Shown one piece after another: positions 24,951 through 33,904 of a stretch of 64,000 bases of DNA; position 1 is the stretch's first letter; each line of letters starts with the position of its first letter. This DNA is from Streptomyces liliifuscus (GTDB taxonomy: Bacteria; Actinomycetota; Actinomycetes; Streptomycetales; Streptomycetaceae): assembly GCF_016598615.1 (NCBI RefSeq), contig NZ_CP066831.1:5208001-5272000 (forward strand), given 5' to 3'. The notes below the pieces were generated by a model. The model was not told the origin of the DNA. It did no database searches and saw nothing but the letters and a program-made list of their open reading frames with translations. The translations under genes and the position numbers were made by a program.

Positions 24951-25142
24951 TTCCTCTAAATTCTGCACCTTGACCCGCGTTGCCCGAAATGGCGGATGCG
25001 GGTCGAGTCGGTTATAGGACGAACGGCTTGTCCTCGGCACTACAACTACACCATCTGTCCAGCCGCGTCGGCCAAACCGATGGAATTGCCCTCCCAGGTG
25101 TTCATCAGCGACGGAAGCCGATGGACCATGCCATAGCGGACA

Positions 25143-25169
25143 GTCACGCCGCTGTGACGATCAGTCACA
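25143..25169. promoter_or_regulatory. helically phased GTCAC/GTGAC boxes
   Basis: GTCAC (25143), GTGAC (25154) and GTCAC (25164) alternate in orientation at 11 and 10 bp. The right pair forms TGTGAC-GATCA-GTCACA, which resembles a CRP-type site with a spacer one base off. Confidence 0.5.
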
Positions 25170-25537
25170 GGGCGATCAGGAGTCAACAGACCCCCCATAG
25201 CGTGCAATGCTGAGATTCCACCCATACGTGGGCAGAAGGAGCCCTCCCCGGACTCCTTGTCCTATTTTGGCATGAGGAGGGGCGTTAGACGCAAGGTCCG
25301 CGTTAGTGCCGTCCGTCACGCTTACCCCGTACGACCCGGATAGGGACTTACGTCCTGTCAGAACCCGTGACGCACAGGGACCATCAGTCCCACAGGTCGT
25401 CTCCCGCCCCGGCGGGCGAACCTCCGACGCCGGTATGCGGACCTCCAGTATGCGGACTCTCCGCTTCAGGGCCACCGGAAGATCTCTCCGGCGACCGCCG
25501 CCGCCCTTCGACCCTTCGGCCCCCGGGCGCCTCGGCC

Positions 25538-26404
25538 TCAGTTCGCCGAGCGACGGTCCCGTACCGAGCGCCACCGCTCCACGAGCCGGCCGTACGCCTC
25601 GCCGGCGCCGGGCCCGTCGCCCGTACGCAGCGCCTCGATGCCCTCGGCGACGTCGGCCGCCGAATGGTCGCCGTCGAGCTCCCCGGCGGGCAGGACGTGC
25701 ACCAGGCCGCCGTAGTCGAGCTCCACCAGGGAGCGCGGGTGGAACTCCTCCAGCCAGCGCCCCACGTCCACCAGGCCGTCGATGAGCGGCCCCTCGTCGA
25801 GGGTGTCCCGCAGCGTCCGCAGACCCCGCGCCACCCGCCGCCGGGCCTGCACCATCGGCGTCCGGTAGCGCAGGACGGGCGGGTCCTCCGCCGCCCCCGG
25901 GCCGTCCCCGGAGCCGGTGCCCTTGTCGTACTCGCGCTCCTCGTCCGACACCAGCACGAACCAGTTCAGCGGGACCTGCCAGGTCGACGTGCGGATCCAG
26001 GGCCGGGCGTCGGGGTTGCGGGTCAGCCAGCGCTCGTAGTCCTGGGTCGCCTGACGGCGTACGACCGCCGGCAGCACCGCGTCCAGGACCGGTGCGGGCA
26101 GTTCCTCGGCCAGGTCGCCCAGGGCCTGCCAGCCGCGCAGCCGGGTCCGCCAGGGGCACACGCACAGCACGCCGTCCACGTCCGCGACGAACGCGTCGCC
26201 GCTCTCGTGCACCGGCACCGGGATCGGCGGGACGGGCAGCAAGTCGGCCAGCGACCGGCGCAGTTCGTCCTGGTAGGAGGGGCGGTCGGGCCGGCGCGCG
26301 TAGCGGGCCCAGTGGCCGCGCTCCGGCTCCGGGAAGGCCGCGAGCGGTTCGTACACGCGCAGATAGGACGCGTACGGGACGATCAACGAGGACACCTTGG
26401 GCAC
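25538..26404 (-). CDS. conserved hypothetical protein
   Basis: A 288-residue soluble protein without a recognised domain. I start at GTG 26404 (VPKVSSLIVPYASYLRVYEP), with GGGAGG 7 bases upstream; an extension to 26623 would cross the divergent promoter region of vdh. The protein is rich in Arg, Trp and Pro with alternating helices (LEEFHPRSLVELDYGGLVHV near 240). The N-terminal part reads like a fold that handles a phosphate or nucleotide, but there is no motif to support this. It is conserved between bldC and vdh in Streptomyces, as far as I recall. Divergent from vdh by 233 bp. Confidence 0.65.
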   Translation of the reverse strand: MPKVSSLIVPYASYLRVYEPLAAFPEPERGHWARYARRPDRPSYQDELRRSLADLLPVPPIPVPVHESGDAFVADVDGVLCVCPWRTRLRGWQALGDLAEELPAPVLDAVLPAVVRRQATQDYERWLTRNPDARPWIRTSTWQVPLNWFVLVSDEEREYDKGTGSGDGPGAAEDPPVLRYRTPMVQARRRVARGLRTLRDTLDEGPLIDGLVDVGRWLEEFHPRSLVELDYGGLVHVLPAGELDGDHSAADVAEGIEALRTGDGPGAGEAYGRLVERWRSVRDRRSAN

Positions 26405-26637
26405 GCTTGCTCCCTCCCCCGCCGACCCGACGGAAAACCCGTGAAACCCGCTCACAGGAGTGCGGGAAAACACTGCAAATCGTCCCACGCCCCATCGTGA
26501 CCGTACTCCGCGAGAGGGTGATCCTGACCACTGCGCGGATGGCGGTCGTGTCCAGGCTCTAATCTCGTGCCACACAGACCTCCGCCACCCGTACGGAGGC
26601 CGTCCCAACCGCCGCTTCCTCACTGGGAGTCACCACC

Positions 26638-27738
26638 GTGACCGATGTAACCGGCGCGCCTGCTGATGTACTGCACACCCTGTTCCACTCGGATCAGGGC
26701 GGCCATGAGCAAGTCGTGCTCTGCCAGGACCGAGCCAGTGGCCTCAAGGCCGTCATCGCCATCCACTCGACCGCCCTGGGCCCCGCCCTCGGCGGCACGC
26801 GCTTCTACCCGTACGCGAGCGAGGAGGAGGCCGTCGCCGACGCGCTGAACCTCTCCCGCGGGATGTCGTACAAGAACGCCATGGCCGGGCTCGACCACGG
26901 CGGCGGCAAGGCCGTGATCATCGGGGATCCCGAACGGATCAAGACCGATGAGCTGCTCCTCGCGTACGGCCGCTTCGTGGCCTCACTCGGCGGCCGTTAC
27001 GTCACCGCGTGTGACGTCGGTACGTACGTGGCCGACATGGACGTCGTGGCACGCGAGTGCCGCTGGACCACCGGACGCTCCCCCGAGAACGGCGGCGCGG
27101 GCGATTCGTCCGTCCTGACGGCCTTCGGTGTCTTCCAGGGCATGCGGGCCTCCGCACAGCACCTGTGGGGCGACCCCTCGCTGCGCGGCCGCAGGGTCGG
27201 CGTCGCGGGCGTGGGCAAGGTCGGGCACCACCTGGTGGAGCATCTGCTGGAGGACGGCGCGGAGGTCGTGATCACGGACGTCAGACAGGACTCCGTACGG
27301 CGAATTCTGGACAGGCACCCGTCCCCGTCCGGTGTGACGGCCGTCGCGGACACCGACGCGCTCATCCGGGTCGAGGGACTGGACATCTACGCCCCCTGCG
27401 CGCTGGGCGGCGCCCTGAACGACGACTCCGTGCCGGTGCTCACCGCGAAGATCGTCTGCGGTGCGGCCAACAACCAGCTGGAGCACGCCGGCGTCGAGAA
27501 GGACCTCGCCGACCGCGGGATCCTCTACGCGCCGGACTACGTGGTGAACGCCGGCGGTGTCATCCAGGTCGCCGACGAGCTCCACGGTTTCGACTTCGAG
27601 CGGTGCAAGGCGAAGGCCGCGAAGATCTTCGACACCACGCTGGCCATATTCGCACGTGCGAAGGAGGACGGGATTCCGCCGGCCGCCGCGGCCGACCGGA
27701 TCGCCGAACACCGCATGGCGGAGGCACGCCGCCCCTGA
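26638..27738 (+). CDS. vdh: valine (branched-chain amino acid) dehydrogenase
   Basis: A 366-residue NAD-dependent amino acid dehydrogenase of the Glu/Leu/Phe/Val family. It oxidatively deaminates valine, leucine and isoleucine to 2-oxo acids, feeding acyl-CoA precursors for fatty acids and polyketides. Catalytic lysines K79 and K91 are in MSYKNAMAGLDHGGGK, and the Rossmann motif is GVAGVGKVG near 190. The GTG at 26638 follows GGGAGTCACC, a fair ribosome binding site. In Streptomyces vdh is known to be induced by valine and repressed by good nitrogen or carbon sources; no operator is evident here. It stands alone, divergent from the hypothetical gene. Confidence 0.95.
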   Translation: MTDVTGAPADVLHTLFHSDQGGHEQVVLCQDRASGLKAVIAIHSTALGPALGGTRFYPYASEEEAVADALNLSRGMSYKNAMAGLDHGGGKAVIIGDPERIKTDELLLAYGRFVASLGGRYVTACDVGTYVADMDVVARECRWTTGRSPENGGAGDSSVLTAFGVFQGMRASAQHLWGDPSLRGRRVGVAGVGKVGHHLVEHLLEDGAEVVITDVRQDSVRRILDRHPSPSGVTAVADTDALIRVEGLDIYAPCALGGALNDDSVPVLTAKIVCGAANNQLEHAGVEKDLADRGILYAPDYVVNAGGVIQVADELHGFDFERCKAKAAKIFDTTLAIFARAKEDGIPPAAAADRIAEHRMAEARRP

Positions 27739-28040
27739 GGTCCGAAGGACCTGTCCGGGGCGTCCGGCGGGTACCCGTCGGCGGGTGTTGGAGAGAACTC
27801 TCACGTTCGTCGGCGGGTCGTTCGCCAAGAAGAGGTTAAAATCGCGGTTGACCAGCGGGGACAGGGCACCCCGAGGGTTCTGGGACCAGGCGCGTCCTGC
27901 GGGCGACGTACCGTATGGGCGTGGGCTCAGGTACCGTGGAAGCCCTACGGACCGGTCTCTCCACGGAGAGCCCGTTCCAGATCATGAACGCGTGTCAAGA
28001 CTCTGGGGCCGTCGAGCCCCGTATCCGAGGGGGTCGAGCC
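27739..28040. other. 302-bp region between vdh and DUF3073 gene
   Basis: No gene. TTGACC at about 27848 could be a -35 element. The rest is likely the leader of the DUF3073 gene. An in-frame ATG at 27915 would extend that protein by 42 residues, but these are not family-like. Confidence 0.4.
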
Positions 28041-28292
28041 ATGGGGCGCGGCCGGGCAAAGGCCAAGCAGACGAAGGTCGCCCGCCAGCTGAAGTACAGC
28101 AGCGGCGGGACTGACCTCTCGCGTCTGGCCAATGAGCTGGGCGCTTCGACTTCGCAACAGCCGCCGAATGGCGAGCCGTTCGAGGACGACGACGAGGAAG
28201 ACGACCCGTACGCCCAGTACGCGGATCTCTACAACGACGACGAGGACGAGGACGACGAGTCCGGTCCCACGTCTCAACGCCGCGGCGCTTGA
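28041..28292 (+). CDS. DUF3073 domain-containing protein
   Basis: An 83-residue small soluble protein. The N-terminus MGRGRAKAKQTKVARQLKYS is strongly basic and is the hallmark of the DUF3073 family of actinobacteria; it continues SSGGTDLSRLANELG and ends in a very acidic tail (DDDEEDDPYAQYADLY). The charge split suggests binding to nucleic acid or a ribosome-related partner, but no function is established. The ATG at 28041 is chosen because the family begins there and GAGGGGG lies about 8 bases before. It converges with purM, separated by a terminator. Confidence 0.88.
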   Translation: MGRGRAKAKQTKVARQLKYSSGGTDLSRLANELGASTSQQPPNGEPFEDDDEEDDPYAQYADLYNDDEDEDDESGPTSQRRGA

Positions 28293-28327
28293 CGCTCCAG
28301 CTGAGCTTGTCTTTCTAGCTGCGCTTT

Positions 28328-28376
28328 ACCCGGTCCGGAGCGGTTCGCCCTCCGGGCCGGGTTTGCGCTGTTTTTT
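28328..28376 (+). terminator. terminator after DUF3073 gene
   Basis: ACCCGGTCCGGAG / CTCCGGGCCGGGT with one G-U pair, followed by TTGCGCTGTTTTTT. Confidence 0.85.
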
Positions 28377-28410
28377 CGGCTGAGCTGTGCTGCACGGGTG
28401 CGGGTGGATC

Positions 28411-28452
28411 GTGGCTGGTCGCGCAGTTCCACGCGCCCCTGAAAGGGGCGCC
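28411..28452 (+). repeat. dispersed intergenic repeat A, copy 2
   Basis: GTGGCTGGTCGCGCAGTTCC followed by ACGCGCCCCTGAAAGGGGCG, the reverse orientation to copy 1. It sits between the DUF3073 terminator and the end of purM. Confidence 0.85.
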
Positions 28453-28478
28453 CATGTCGGACCGCGCTATTACGCGCC

Positions 28479-29546
28479 TCAGCTTGCGTAGTCGCCGACC
28501 AGTTCTGCTCCTGTGGTGTGGTCGCCGCGGTCGGTGATCTCGCCTGCCACCCACGCCTCCACGCCTCGGTCGGCCAGTGTGGCGAGGGCCACATCTGTGG
28601 AGTCCTCCGGGACGATCGCGATCATGCCGACGCCCATGTTGAGGGTCTTTTCCAGCTCCAGGCGGTCGACCTGGCCGGTGGTGCCCACGAGGTCGAAGAC
28701 GGGGGCCGGGGTCCAGGTGGCGCGGTCGACGATCGCGTGGAGGCCGTCCGGGATCACCCGGGCGAGGTTGGCCGCGAGACCGCCGCCCGTGATGTGCGAG
28801 AAGGCGTGTACGTCGGTCGTGCGGGTCAGCGCCAGACAGTCCAGCGAGTAGATCTTGGTGGGCTCCAGGAGCTCCTCGCCGAGCGTGCGGCCGAACTCCG
28901 CGACATGCTGGTCGAGCTTCAGCTTCGCGCGGTCGAAGAGGACGTGCCGGACGAGTGAGTACCCGTTCGAGTGAAGGCCTGAGGCCGCCATGGCGATCAC
29001 CGCGTCACCCGTACGGATGCGATCCGCGCCGAGCAGCCCGTCGGCCTCCACAACGCCCGTACCGGCGCCCGCGACGTCGAAGTCGTCCGGGCCGAGGAGG
29101 CCGGGGTGCTCGGCCGTCTCGCCGCCCACCAGGGCGCAGCCGGCGAGGACACAGCCCTCGGCGATGCCCTTCACGATGGCCGCCACGCGCTCCGGGTGGA
29201 CCTTGCCGACGCAGATGTAGTCGGTCATGAAGAGCGGCTCGGCGCCGCACACCACGATGTCGTCCATGACCATCGCGACGAGGTCGTGGCCGATGGTGTC
29301 GTACACGCCGAGCTGACGGGCGAGGTCGACCTTCGTGCCCACGCCGTCCGTGGCGGAGGCGAGCAGCGGGCGCTCGTACCGCTTGAGGGCGGAGGCGTCG
29401 AAGAGGCCGGCGAAGCCGCCGAGGCCGCCGAGGACCTCGGGGCGCTGCGTCTTCTTCACCCACTCCTTCATGAGTTCGACGGCGCGGTCGCCCGCTTCGA
29501 TGTCGACGCCCGCGGCTGCGTAGCTGGCACCAGTTGTCTCAGACAT
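28479..29546 (-). CDS. purM: phosphoribosylformylglycinamidine cyclo-ligase
   Basis: A 355-residue AIR synthetase. It closes the imidazole ring of purines by ATP-dependent conversion of FGAM to 5-aminoimidazole ribonucleotide. It shows the family blocks SYAAAGVDIEAGDRAVELMK, LASATDGVGTKVDLARQLG, GHDLVAMVMDDIVVCGAEPL, GGETAEHPG, ASGLHSNGYSLVR and ITGGGLAANLARVIP. The ATG at 29546 (MSETTGAS) is the family start; an upstream extension overlaps the purF-purM spacer. It follows purF by 52 bp on the minus strand, almost certainly one transcript. Confidence 0.97.
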   Translation of the reverse strand: MSETTGASYAAAGVDIEAGDRAVELMKEWVKKTQRPEVLGGLGGFAGLFDASALKRYERPLLASATDGVGTKVDLARQLGVYDTIGHDLVAMVMDDIVVCGAEPLFMTDYICVGKVHPERVAAIVKGIAEGCVLAGCALVGGETAEHPGLLGPDDFDVAGAGTGVVEADGLLGADRIRTGDAVIAMAASGLHSNGYSLVRHVLFDRAKLKLDQHVAEFGRTLGEELLEPTKIYSLDCLALTRTTDVHAFSHITGGGLAANLARVIPDGLHAIVDRATWTPAPVFDLVGTTGQVDRLELEKTLNMGVGMIAIVPEDSTDVALATLADRGVEAWVAGEITDRGDHTTGAELVGDYAS

Positions 29547-29598
29547 GACGGTGAGAACTTTCGTGTCGTACTGCAGGTGAGCAGGTATTACGGGCTGT

Positions 29599-31125
29599 CT
29601 ACGGGCGACGGATCGCGTCGGCCGCGGCCGTGGCGGCGGGCCCGGCGGCCAGCTCGGTCTCCAGGAGCTGCTTGCCGAGCAGCTCGGGGTCCGGGAGCGC
29701 CATCGGGTACTCGCCGTCGAAGCAGGCACGGCAGAGGTTCGGCTTGTCGATGGTCGTGGCCTCGATCATGCCGTCGATGGAGATGTACGAGAGGGAGTCG
29801 GCGCCCAGCGAGGTGCCGATCTCCTCGATCGTCATGCCGTTGGCGATCAGCTCGGCGCGGGTCGCGAAGTCGATGCCGAAGAAGCAGGGCCACTTCACGG
29901 GGGGCGAGGAGATCCGGATGTGGACCTCCGCCGCGCCCGCTTCCCGGAGCATGCGGACCAGCGCGCGCTGAGTGTTGCCGCGCACGATCGAGTCGTCGAC
30001 GACGACCAGACGCTTGCCCTTGATGACTTCCTTGAGCGGATTCAGCTTCAGCCGGATGCCCAGCTGGCGGATGGTCTGTGAAGGCTGGATGAAGGTGCGG
30101 CCCACATACGCGTTCTTCACGAGACCGGCACCGAACGGGATGCCGGAGGCCTCCGCGTAACCGATCGCGGCGGGCGTGCCCGACTCCGGAGTCGCTATGA
30201 CCAGATCGGCTTCCGCGGGGGCTTCCTTGGCGAGACGGCGGCCCATCTCGACACGGGAGAGATACACGTTCCGGCCGGCGATGTCCGTGTCCGGACGGGC
30301 CAGATACACGTACTCGAAGACACAGCCCTTGGGCTTCGCTTCCGCGAATCGGGACGTCCTCAGGCCGTTCTCGTCGATGGCGACGAACTCGCCCGGCTCG
30401 ATCTCACGGACGTAGGCGGCGCCGCAGATGTCGAGGGCGGCGGACTCGGAGGCGACGACCCAGCCGCGCTCCAGACGGCCGAGGACCAGCGGACGGATGC
30501 CCTGCGGGTCGCGGGCCGCGTACAGCGTGTGCTCGTCCATGAAGACGAGCGAGAAGGCGCCCTTGATCTGCGGGAGGACCTTCCCGGAGGCCTCTTCGAT
30601 GGTCAGCGGCTTGCCGTCGTCGTCGACCTGGGCGGCCAGCAGGGCCGTGAGCAGGTCCGTGTCGTTGGTCGCCGCCACACGCGGGGTGCGGCCCTCCTGC
30701 TTGGGCAGGTCGGCGACCATCTCGGCGAGCTCGGCCGTGTTGACCAGGTTGCCGTTGTGGCCGAGCGCGATGGAGCCGTGCGCGGTGGCACGGAAGGTGG
30801 GCTGGGCGTTCTCCCAGGTGGACGCGCCGGTGGTCGAGTAGCGGGCGTGACCGACCGCGATATGACCTATGAGCGAACCGAGAGACGCCTCGTCGAAGAC
30901 CTGGGACACGAGCCCCATGTCCTTGAAGACAAGGATCTGGGAGCCGTTGCTGACCGCGATTCCCGCGGATTCCTGGCCTCGATGCTGGAGGGCGTAGAGC
31001 CCGAAGTAAGTGAGCTTGGCGACCTCTTCACCGGGAGCCCAGACTCCGAAGACGCCGCAAGCGTCCTGGGGTCCTTTCTCGCCGGGGAGCAGATCATGAC
31101 TGAGTCGACCGTCACCACGTGGCAC
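29599..31125 (-). CDS. purF: amidophosphoribosyltransferase
   Basis: A 508-residue glutamine PRPP amidotransferase, the first committed and feedback-controlled step of purine synthesis. It has a short propeptide ending just before the catalytic Cys23 (QDACGVFGVWAP), a class II amidotransferase domain with LQHRGQESAGIA, and a PRPP-binding motif VVVDDSIVRGNT near 360. C-terminal cysteines (VKWPCFFGID, LCRACFDGEYP) fit the iron-sulphur form found in Bacillus and actinobacteria. I use GTG 31125, which gives the usual N-terminus VPRGDGRLSHDLLPGEKG. The 62-bp gap to the META gene contains a possible promoter (TTCGGA-N18-TACACT), so purF-purM may be its own unit. Confidence 0.96.
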   Translation of the reverse strand: MPRGDGRLSHDLLPGEKGPQDACGVFGVWAPGEEVAKLTYFGLYALQHRGQESAGIAVSNGSQILVFKDMGLVSQVFDEASLGSLIGHIAVGHARYSTTGASTWENAQPTFRATAHGSIALGHNGNLVNTAELAEMVADLPKQEGRTPRVAATNDTDLLTALLAAQVDDDGKPLTIEEASGKVLPQIKGAFSLVFMDEHTLYAARDPQGIRPLVLGRLERGWVVASESAALDICGAAYVREIEPGEFVAIDENGLRTSRFAEAKPKGCVFEYVYLARPDTDIAGRNVYLSRVEMGRRLAKEAPAEADLVIATPESGTPAAIGYAEASGIPFGAGLVKNAYVGRTFIQPSQTIRQLGIRLKLNPLKEVIKGKRLVVVDDSIVRGNTQRALVRMLREAGAAEVHIRISSPPVKWPCFFGIDFATRAELIANGMTIEEIGTSLGADSLSYISIDGMIEATTIDKPNLCRACFDGEYPMALPDPELLGKQLLETELAAGPAATAAADAIRRP

Positions 31126-31187
31126 GCCACCGAGTGTAGGCGAGATCGACCACTGGTCCGAATTGGGGATCCAGGGGCCCTAATGGA

Positions 31188-32048
31188 TCACTTCGCGGCG
31201 ACCGCTTGGACGCCCGGGCCGTTTTCGCTGGTCAGCGTGAGCGTGCTGCCCTTCAGCTGGTATTTCACGGTGCCGCCGAAGAGCTTCAGGAGGGTCTTCT
31301 CGGTGTCCATGAGTGAGGCGGAGCACATCTTCCGGGTGGTGCCGGGCGCGCCCAGAGTGATAGTGCCGTCGCCGACCGTCGCCTTCGCGGTCACCTTGTT
31401 GCAGCCGAGCTGACCGCGGACGGTGCCGTCCTTGTCGAAGGTGAGGTGGACCTTGCCCTCGGCCTCGGAGGCCAGCGCCACGCCCGATTCGCCCCCCGCC
31501 GCACCCTTCGTCATCGTGGTGACGTTCCACTTGGTGCCGTAGAGCTCGGCGGGCTTCTCGGCGGTGAGTTTCACGGTGTACCCGTTCTCCGTGGTGAGCG
31601 TCAGCCTGTCGTCGTTGACCTCGGCCTTGAACGTGCTGCCGGAGATGATGCCGCCGAGCCGGGACTCGAAGCCCATCGTCCCGTCGGCCGTGCAGGCCAT
31701 CTCGGTCTTGAAGGTGTCGTCGCCGATCGTGATCGTGTCGCCCTCGATCTCGGCGGTGGCCCCGAAGTGGTTGCAGCCGTAGTTGCCGCCCACCTTGCCG
31801 TCCTTGCCGAACTCGATGTGGGCGCCGGCCGGGGCGTCCTGCGTCTTGCCGTCGGCCGTCACGCTCTCGACGTTCCACTGCTTGCCGGTGATCCCGGTGG
31901 CCTGCCGGGTGCCGACGGAACCGGAACCGGAATCGTCGCTGCCGCTCTCCGTTCCGCAGGCGGCGGTGGCGAGGAGCCCGGTGACGGCCAGGGCACTGAG
32001 GCCGACCCGCGGGCTGAGGACGCTGAGGTTGAGACGCTGCGTGTGCAT
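31188..32048 (-). CDS. lipoprotein with two META (HslJ-like) domains
   Basis: A 286-residue lipoprotein: signal sequence with lipobox ATAAC (Cys31), a short Ser/Gly/Asp linker, then two repeats of the META fold (about 52-165 and 170-275). Each repeat starts with a GK/TKWNV strand, contains an FGKDGKVGGNYGCNHF or FDKDGTVRGQLGCNK motif, and ends in a LTLTxENG strand. HslJ-type META domains occur in heat-inducible or novobiocin-resistance-linked envelope proteins; the molecular role is unknown. The ATG at 32048 begins a clear signal peptide. It lies upstream of purF on the same strand but is unlikely to share its function. Confidence 0.85.
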   Translation of the reverse strand: MHTQRLNLSVLSPRVGLSALAVTGLLATAACGTESGSDDSGSGSVGTRQATGITGKQWNVESVTADGKTQDAPAGAHIEFGKDGKVGGNYGCNHFGATAEIEGDTITIGDDTFKTEMACTADGTMGFESRLGGIISGSTFKAEVNDDRLTLTTENGYTVKLTAEKPAELYGTKWNVTTMTKGAAGGESGVALASEAEGKVHLTFDKDGTVRGQLGCNKVTAKATVGDGTITLGAPGTTRKMCSASLMDTEKTLLKLFGGTVKYQLKGSTLTLTSENGPGVQAVAAK

Positions 32049-32168
32049 GCCGCTTTGACGGGGCGGGTGGGGTGCTTGGTTCCCTCACCGGATAACGGCC
32101 GCGCAACGCCCGGCCGCCGATCCCGGTGCCGGGTCGGCGCCGGTCGGTGCCGGGGCCCCTCGTCGGCG

Positions 32169-32969
32169 TCAGCGCATCAGGGGAAGCAGTCCGCCCAGGT
32201 CGGCACGTTCGCCGCTGGCGCCGGCCTTCGCTTCGTCGAGGGCCGCCTTCCACTCCATGCGCCCGGTAGCGAGCCTGATCCACGTCAGCGGGTCGGTCTC
32301 GACGACGTTCGGCGGGGTGCCGCGGGTGTGGCGCGGACCCTCCACGCACTGCACGACCGCGTACGGCGGCACGCGCACCTCGGTGGAGGCGCCGGGGGCC
32401 TTCGCGGCGAGCGCGTCGGCGAGGAGACGGGTGCAGGCGGCGAGGGCCTGGCGGTCGTACGGGACGTCGAGCCCCGGGACGGCCGCGTTCAGGTCGTCGG
32501 TGTGGACAACCAGCTCCACCGTGCGGGTGACGAGATAGTCGGCGAGGGTCATCACTCCCACACGCGTGACCAGCAGCCGTCCGTCCGGGGCGCCGGGGAG
32601 GCGTTCGGTGAAACGGGCCAGGGTGCGCTCGCACAACGCGTCGAGGTCCGGCTCGGCGGCGGCGAGCGCGTGCACGTCGTCGTCGACCTCGTCCGCGCGC
32701 GGAGCCGTGGCGAACGGCCAGTCGAGCAGGGCGAGCCGGGGCTGCCCGGTGGGCTCGTCCTTGTCCAGGCCCCGGCTCACCGCCTCCAACGCCATCGTGA
32801 GATGCCCGGCCAGCACCCGTACGGTCCAGTCGCCGAGCCTCGTCGGCCCGGCCAGCTGCTCCGGGGTCAGGCCGCGCACCGCCTCCCGTACGTTCCCGAA
32901 CTGGGCGAGCACCGCCGCGCGGGTCTTCGCCGGGTCGTAGGTACGGGTGCGCTTCTTGGCCGGGGACAT
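32169..32969 (-). CDS. mycothiol-dependent maleylpyruvate isomerase-like / sterol carrier family protein
   Basis: A 266-residue cytosolic protein. The N-terminal DinB-like four-helix part (1-160) has the MDMPI-type residues: LGDWTVRVLAGHL with a candidate metal His, a Glu, and VELVVHTDDLN with a second His. The C-terminal part (about 175-260: VRVPPYAVVQCVEG, DPLTWIRLATGRMEW) resembles the sterol-carrier-like domain found in such fusions. Members use mycothiol or other thiols; the substrate is unknown. Its start is 10 bp from the stop of the M23 gene, so it is probably cotranscribed with it and the HTH regulator. Confidence 0.75.
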   Translation of the reverse strand: MSPAKKRTRTYDPAKTRAAVLAQFGNVREAVRGLTPEQLAGPTRLGDWTVRVLAGHLTMALEAVSRGLDKDEPTGQPRLALLDWPFATAPRADEVDDDVHALAAAEPDLDALCERTLARFTERLPGAPDGRLLVTRVGVMTLADYLVTRTVELVVHTDDLNAAVPGLDVPYDRQALAACTRLLADALAAKAPGASTEVRVPPYAVVQCVEGPRHTRGTPPNVVETDPLTWIRLATGRMEWKAALDEAKAGASGERADLGGLLPLMR

Positions 32970-32979
32970 GGCGGCGAGC

Positions 32980-33873
32980 CTATGCGCTCCGCTGGGAGGG
33001 GGGTACTTCGTCTGCGGGCTCGTCGTGGCCGGTCGCGCCGTTCCCCGCGCCCCTCTGGGGCGCTGCCGTGAACGTTTCCTTGTTGGCCGGGACTCCGATC
33101 TCGCTCCAGGTGAAGGGGATTCCGCGGGCCGCGTCGAGGTCCGGGCCGTCCATCAGCTGGAAGTGGACATGCGGTTCGGTGGAGTTGCCCGAGTTGCCGC
33201 AGCGGGCGATCCGCTGGCCCGCGCGTACGCGGTCGCCCGGCCTGATCGTGAGCGAGCCCCGCCTCACGTGGGCGTACATCGCGAACACCCCGTCGCCGAG
33301 GTCGAGCACGATGCGGTTGCCGGTGATCCAGGGGGCGCCGCCGAGCCCCCTGACCATCCCCTCGACGAGCAGCAAGTAGGCAACCGCCGGAAGGGAGTTG
33401 CGGCTGAGGTGATCGCGCATCCAGTCGGACGCGTGCACGACGGTGGCGTCGGCCACGGCGAACAGCGGTTCGTCGTAGGCGGGAAAGGCGCGGCTGCGGC
33501 GGACGACCGGCCAGAGCTTGGCGAAGGCGGGGCGGCTGTTCTCCGATGCGGCGGGCTCGGCCACGATGTCGATCGCGTACGTCTGGCCGTACGCGTGCGT
33601 GCCGTGGCTGGGGACCTTGGTGGCCGGACTGTTCATGGCGGACCAGCGGCCCCTGACGGGCGGCTCCACCTCGACCGGCGGATGGTCGAGGACCTCACGC
33701 CGGGGCCCGGTCCGGCTCACGAACATCCAGAGCGGGAAGGTGACCAGCAGCGGCAGGAGCGCCCACCCCGAGCCGAACGGATAGCCGGGAAGAAAGACGT
33801 CCCACAGGACCAGGGCGAAGCCGGTCGGCAGGAGTACCCGGTACAGAATCATCGCGGTCTTGCGGACGGACAT
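32980..33873 (-). CDS. membrane-anchored M23 peptidase-like protein
   Basis: A 297-residue protein: two membrane segments near the N-terminus (about 8-30 and 35-52), a linker, then a LytM/M23 domain. The HxxxD part of the zinc site appears as HAYGQTYAID, and the C-terminal part as STEPHVHFQLMDGP. It probably acts in wall turnover at the membrane surface. The last 25 residues (AAPQRGAGNGATGHDEPADE) coincide with a copy of the dispersed repeat A on the opposite strand, so the repeat has been recruited into the coding end. It follows the HTH regulator gene by 31 bp and precedes the sterol carrier gene by 10 bp. Confidence 0.85.
   Translation of the reverse strand: MSVRKTAMILYRVLLPTGFALVLWDVFLPGYPFGSGWALLPLLVTFPLWMFVSRTGPRREVLDHPPVEVEPPVRGRWSAMNSPATKVPSHGTHAYGQTYAIDIVAEPAASENSRPAFAKLWPVVRRSRAFPAYDEPLFAVADATVVHASDWMRDHLSRNSLPAVAYLLLVEGMVRGLGGAPWITGNRIVLDLGDGVFAMYAHVRRGSLTIRPGDRVRAGQRIARCGNSGNSTEPHVHFQLMDGPDLDAARGIPFTWSEIGVPANKETFTAAPQRGAGNGATGHDEPADEVPPSQRSA
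33025..33063 (+). repeat. dispersed repeat A, copy 3 (inside the M23 coding sequence)
   Basis: GTGGCCGGTCGCGCCGTTCC followed by CCGCGCCCCTCTGGGGCGC. It differs by a few bases from other copies and keeps the M23 frame open. Confidence 0.75.
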
Positions 33874-33904
33874 GGTTCCCCCAGGGCCGGAAGTCGTTGA
33901 AGTC

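Larger units (their letters stand above)
24913..25537. other. 625-bp bldC upstream region
   Basis: Contains the bldC leader and promoter(s). Visible elements: the inverted repeat AGAACCGA-N6-TCGGTTCT (24929-24950); three GTCAC/GTGAC boxes at 25143, 25154 and 25164 spaced by one helical turn; A/T-richer stretches. No convincing ORF. Confidence 0.6.
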
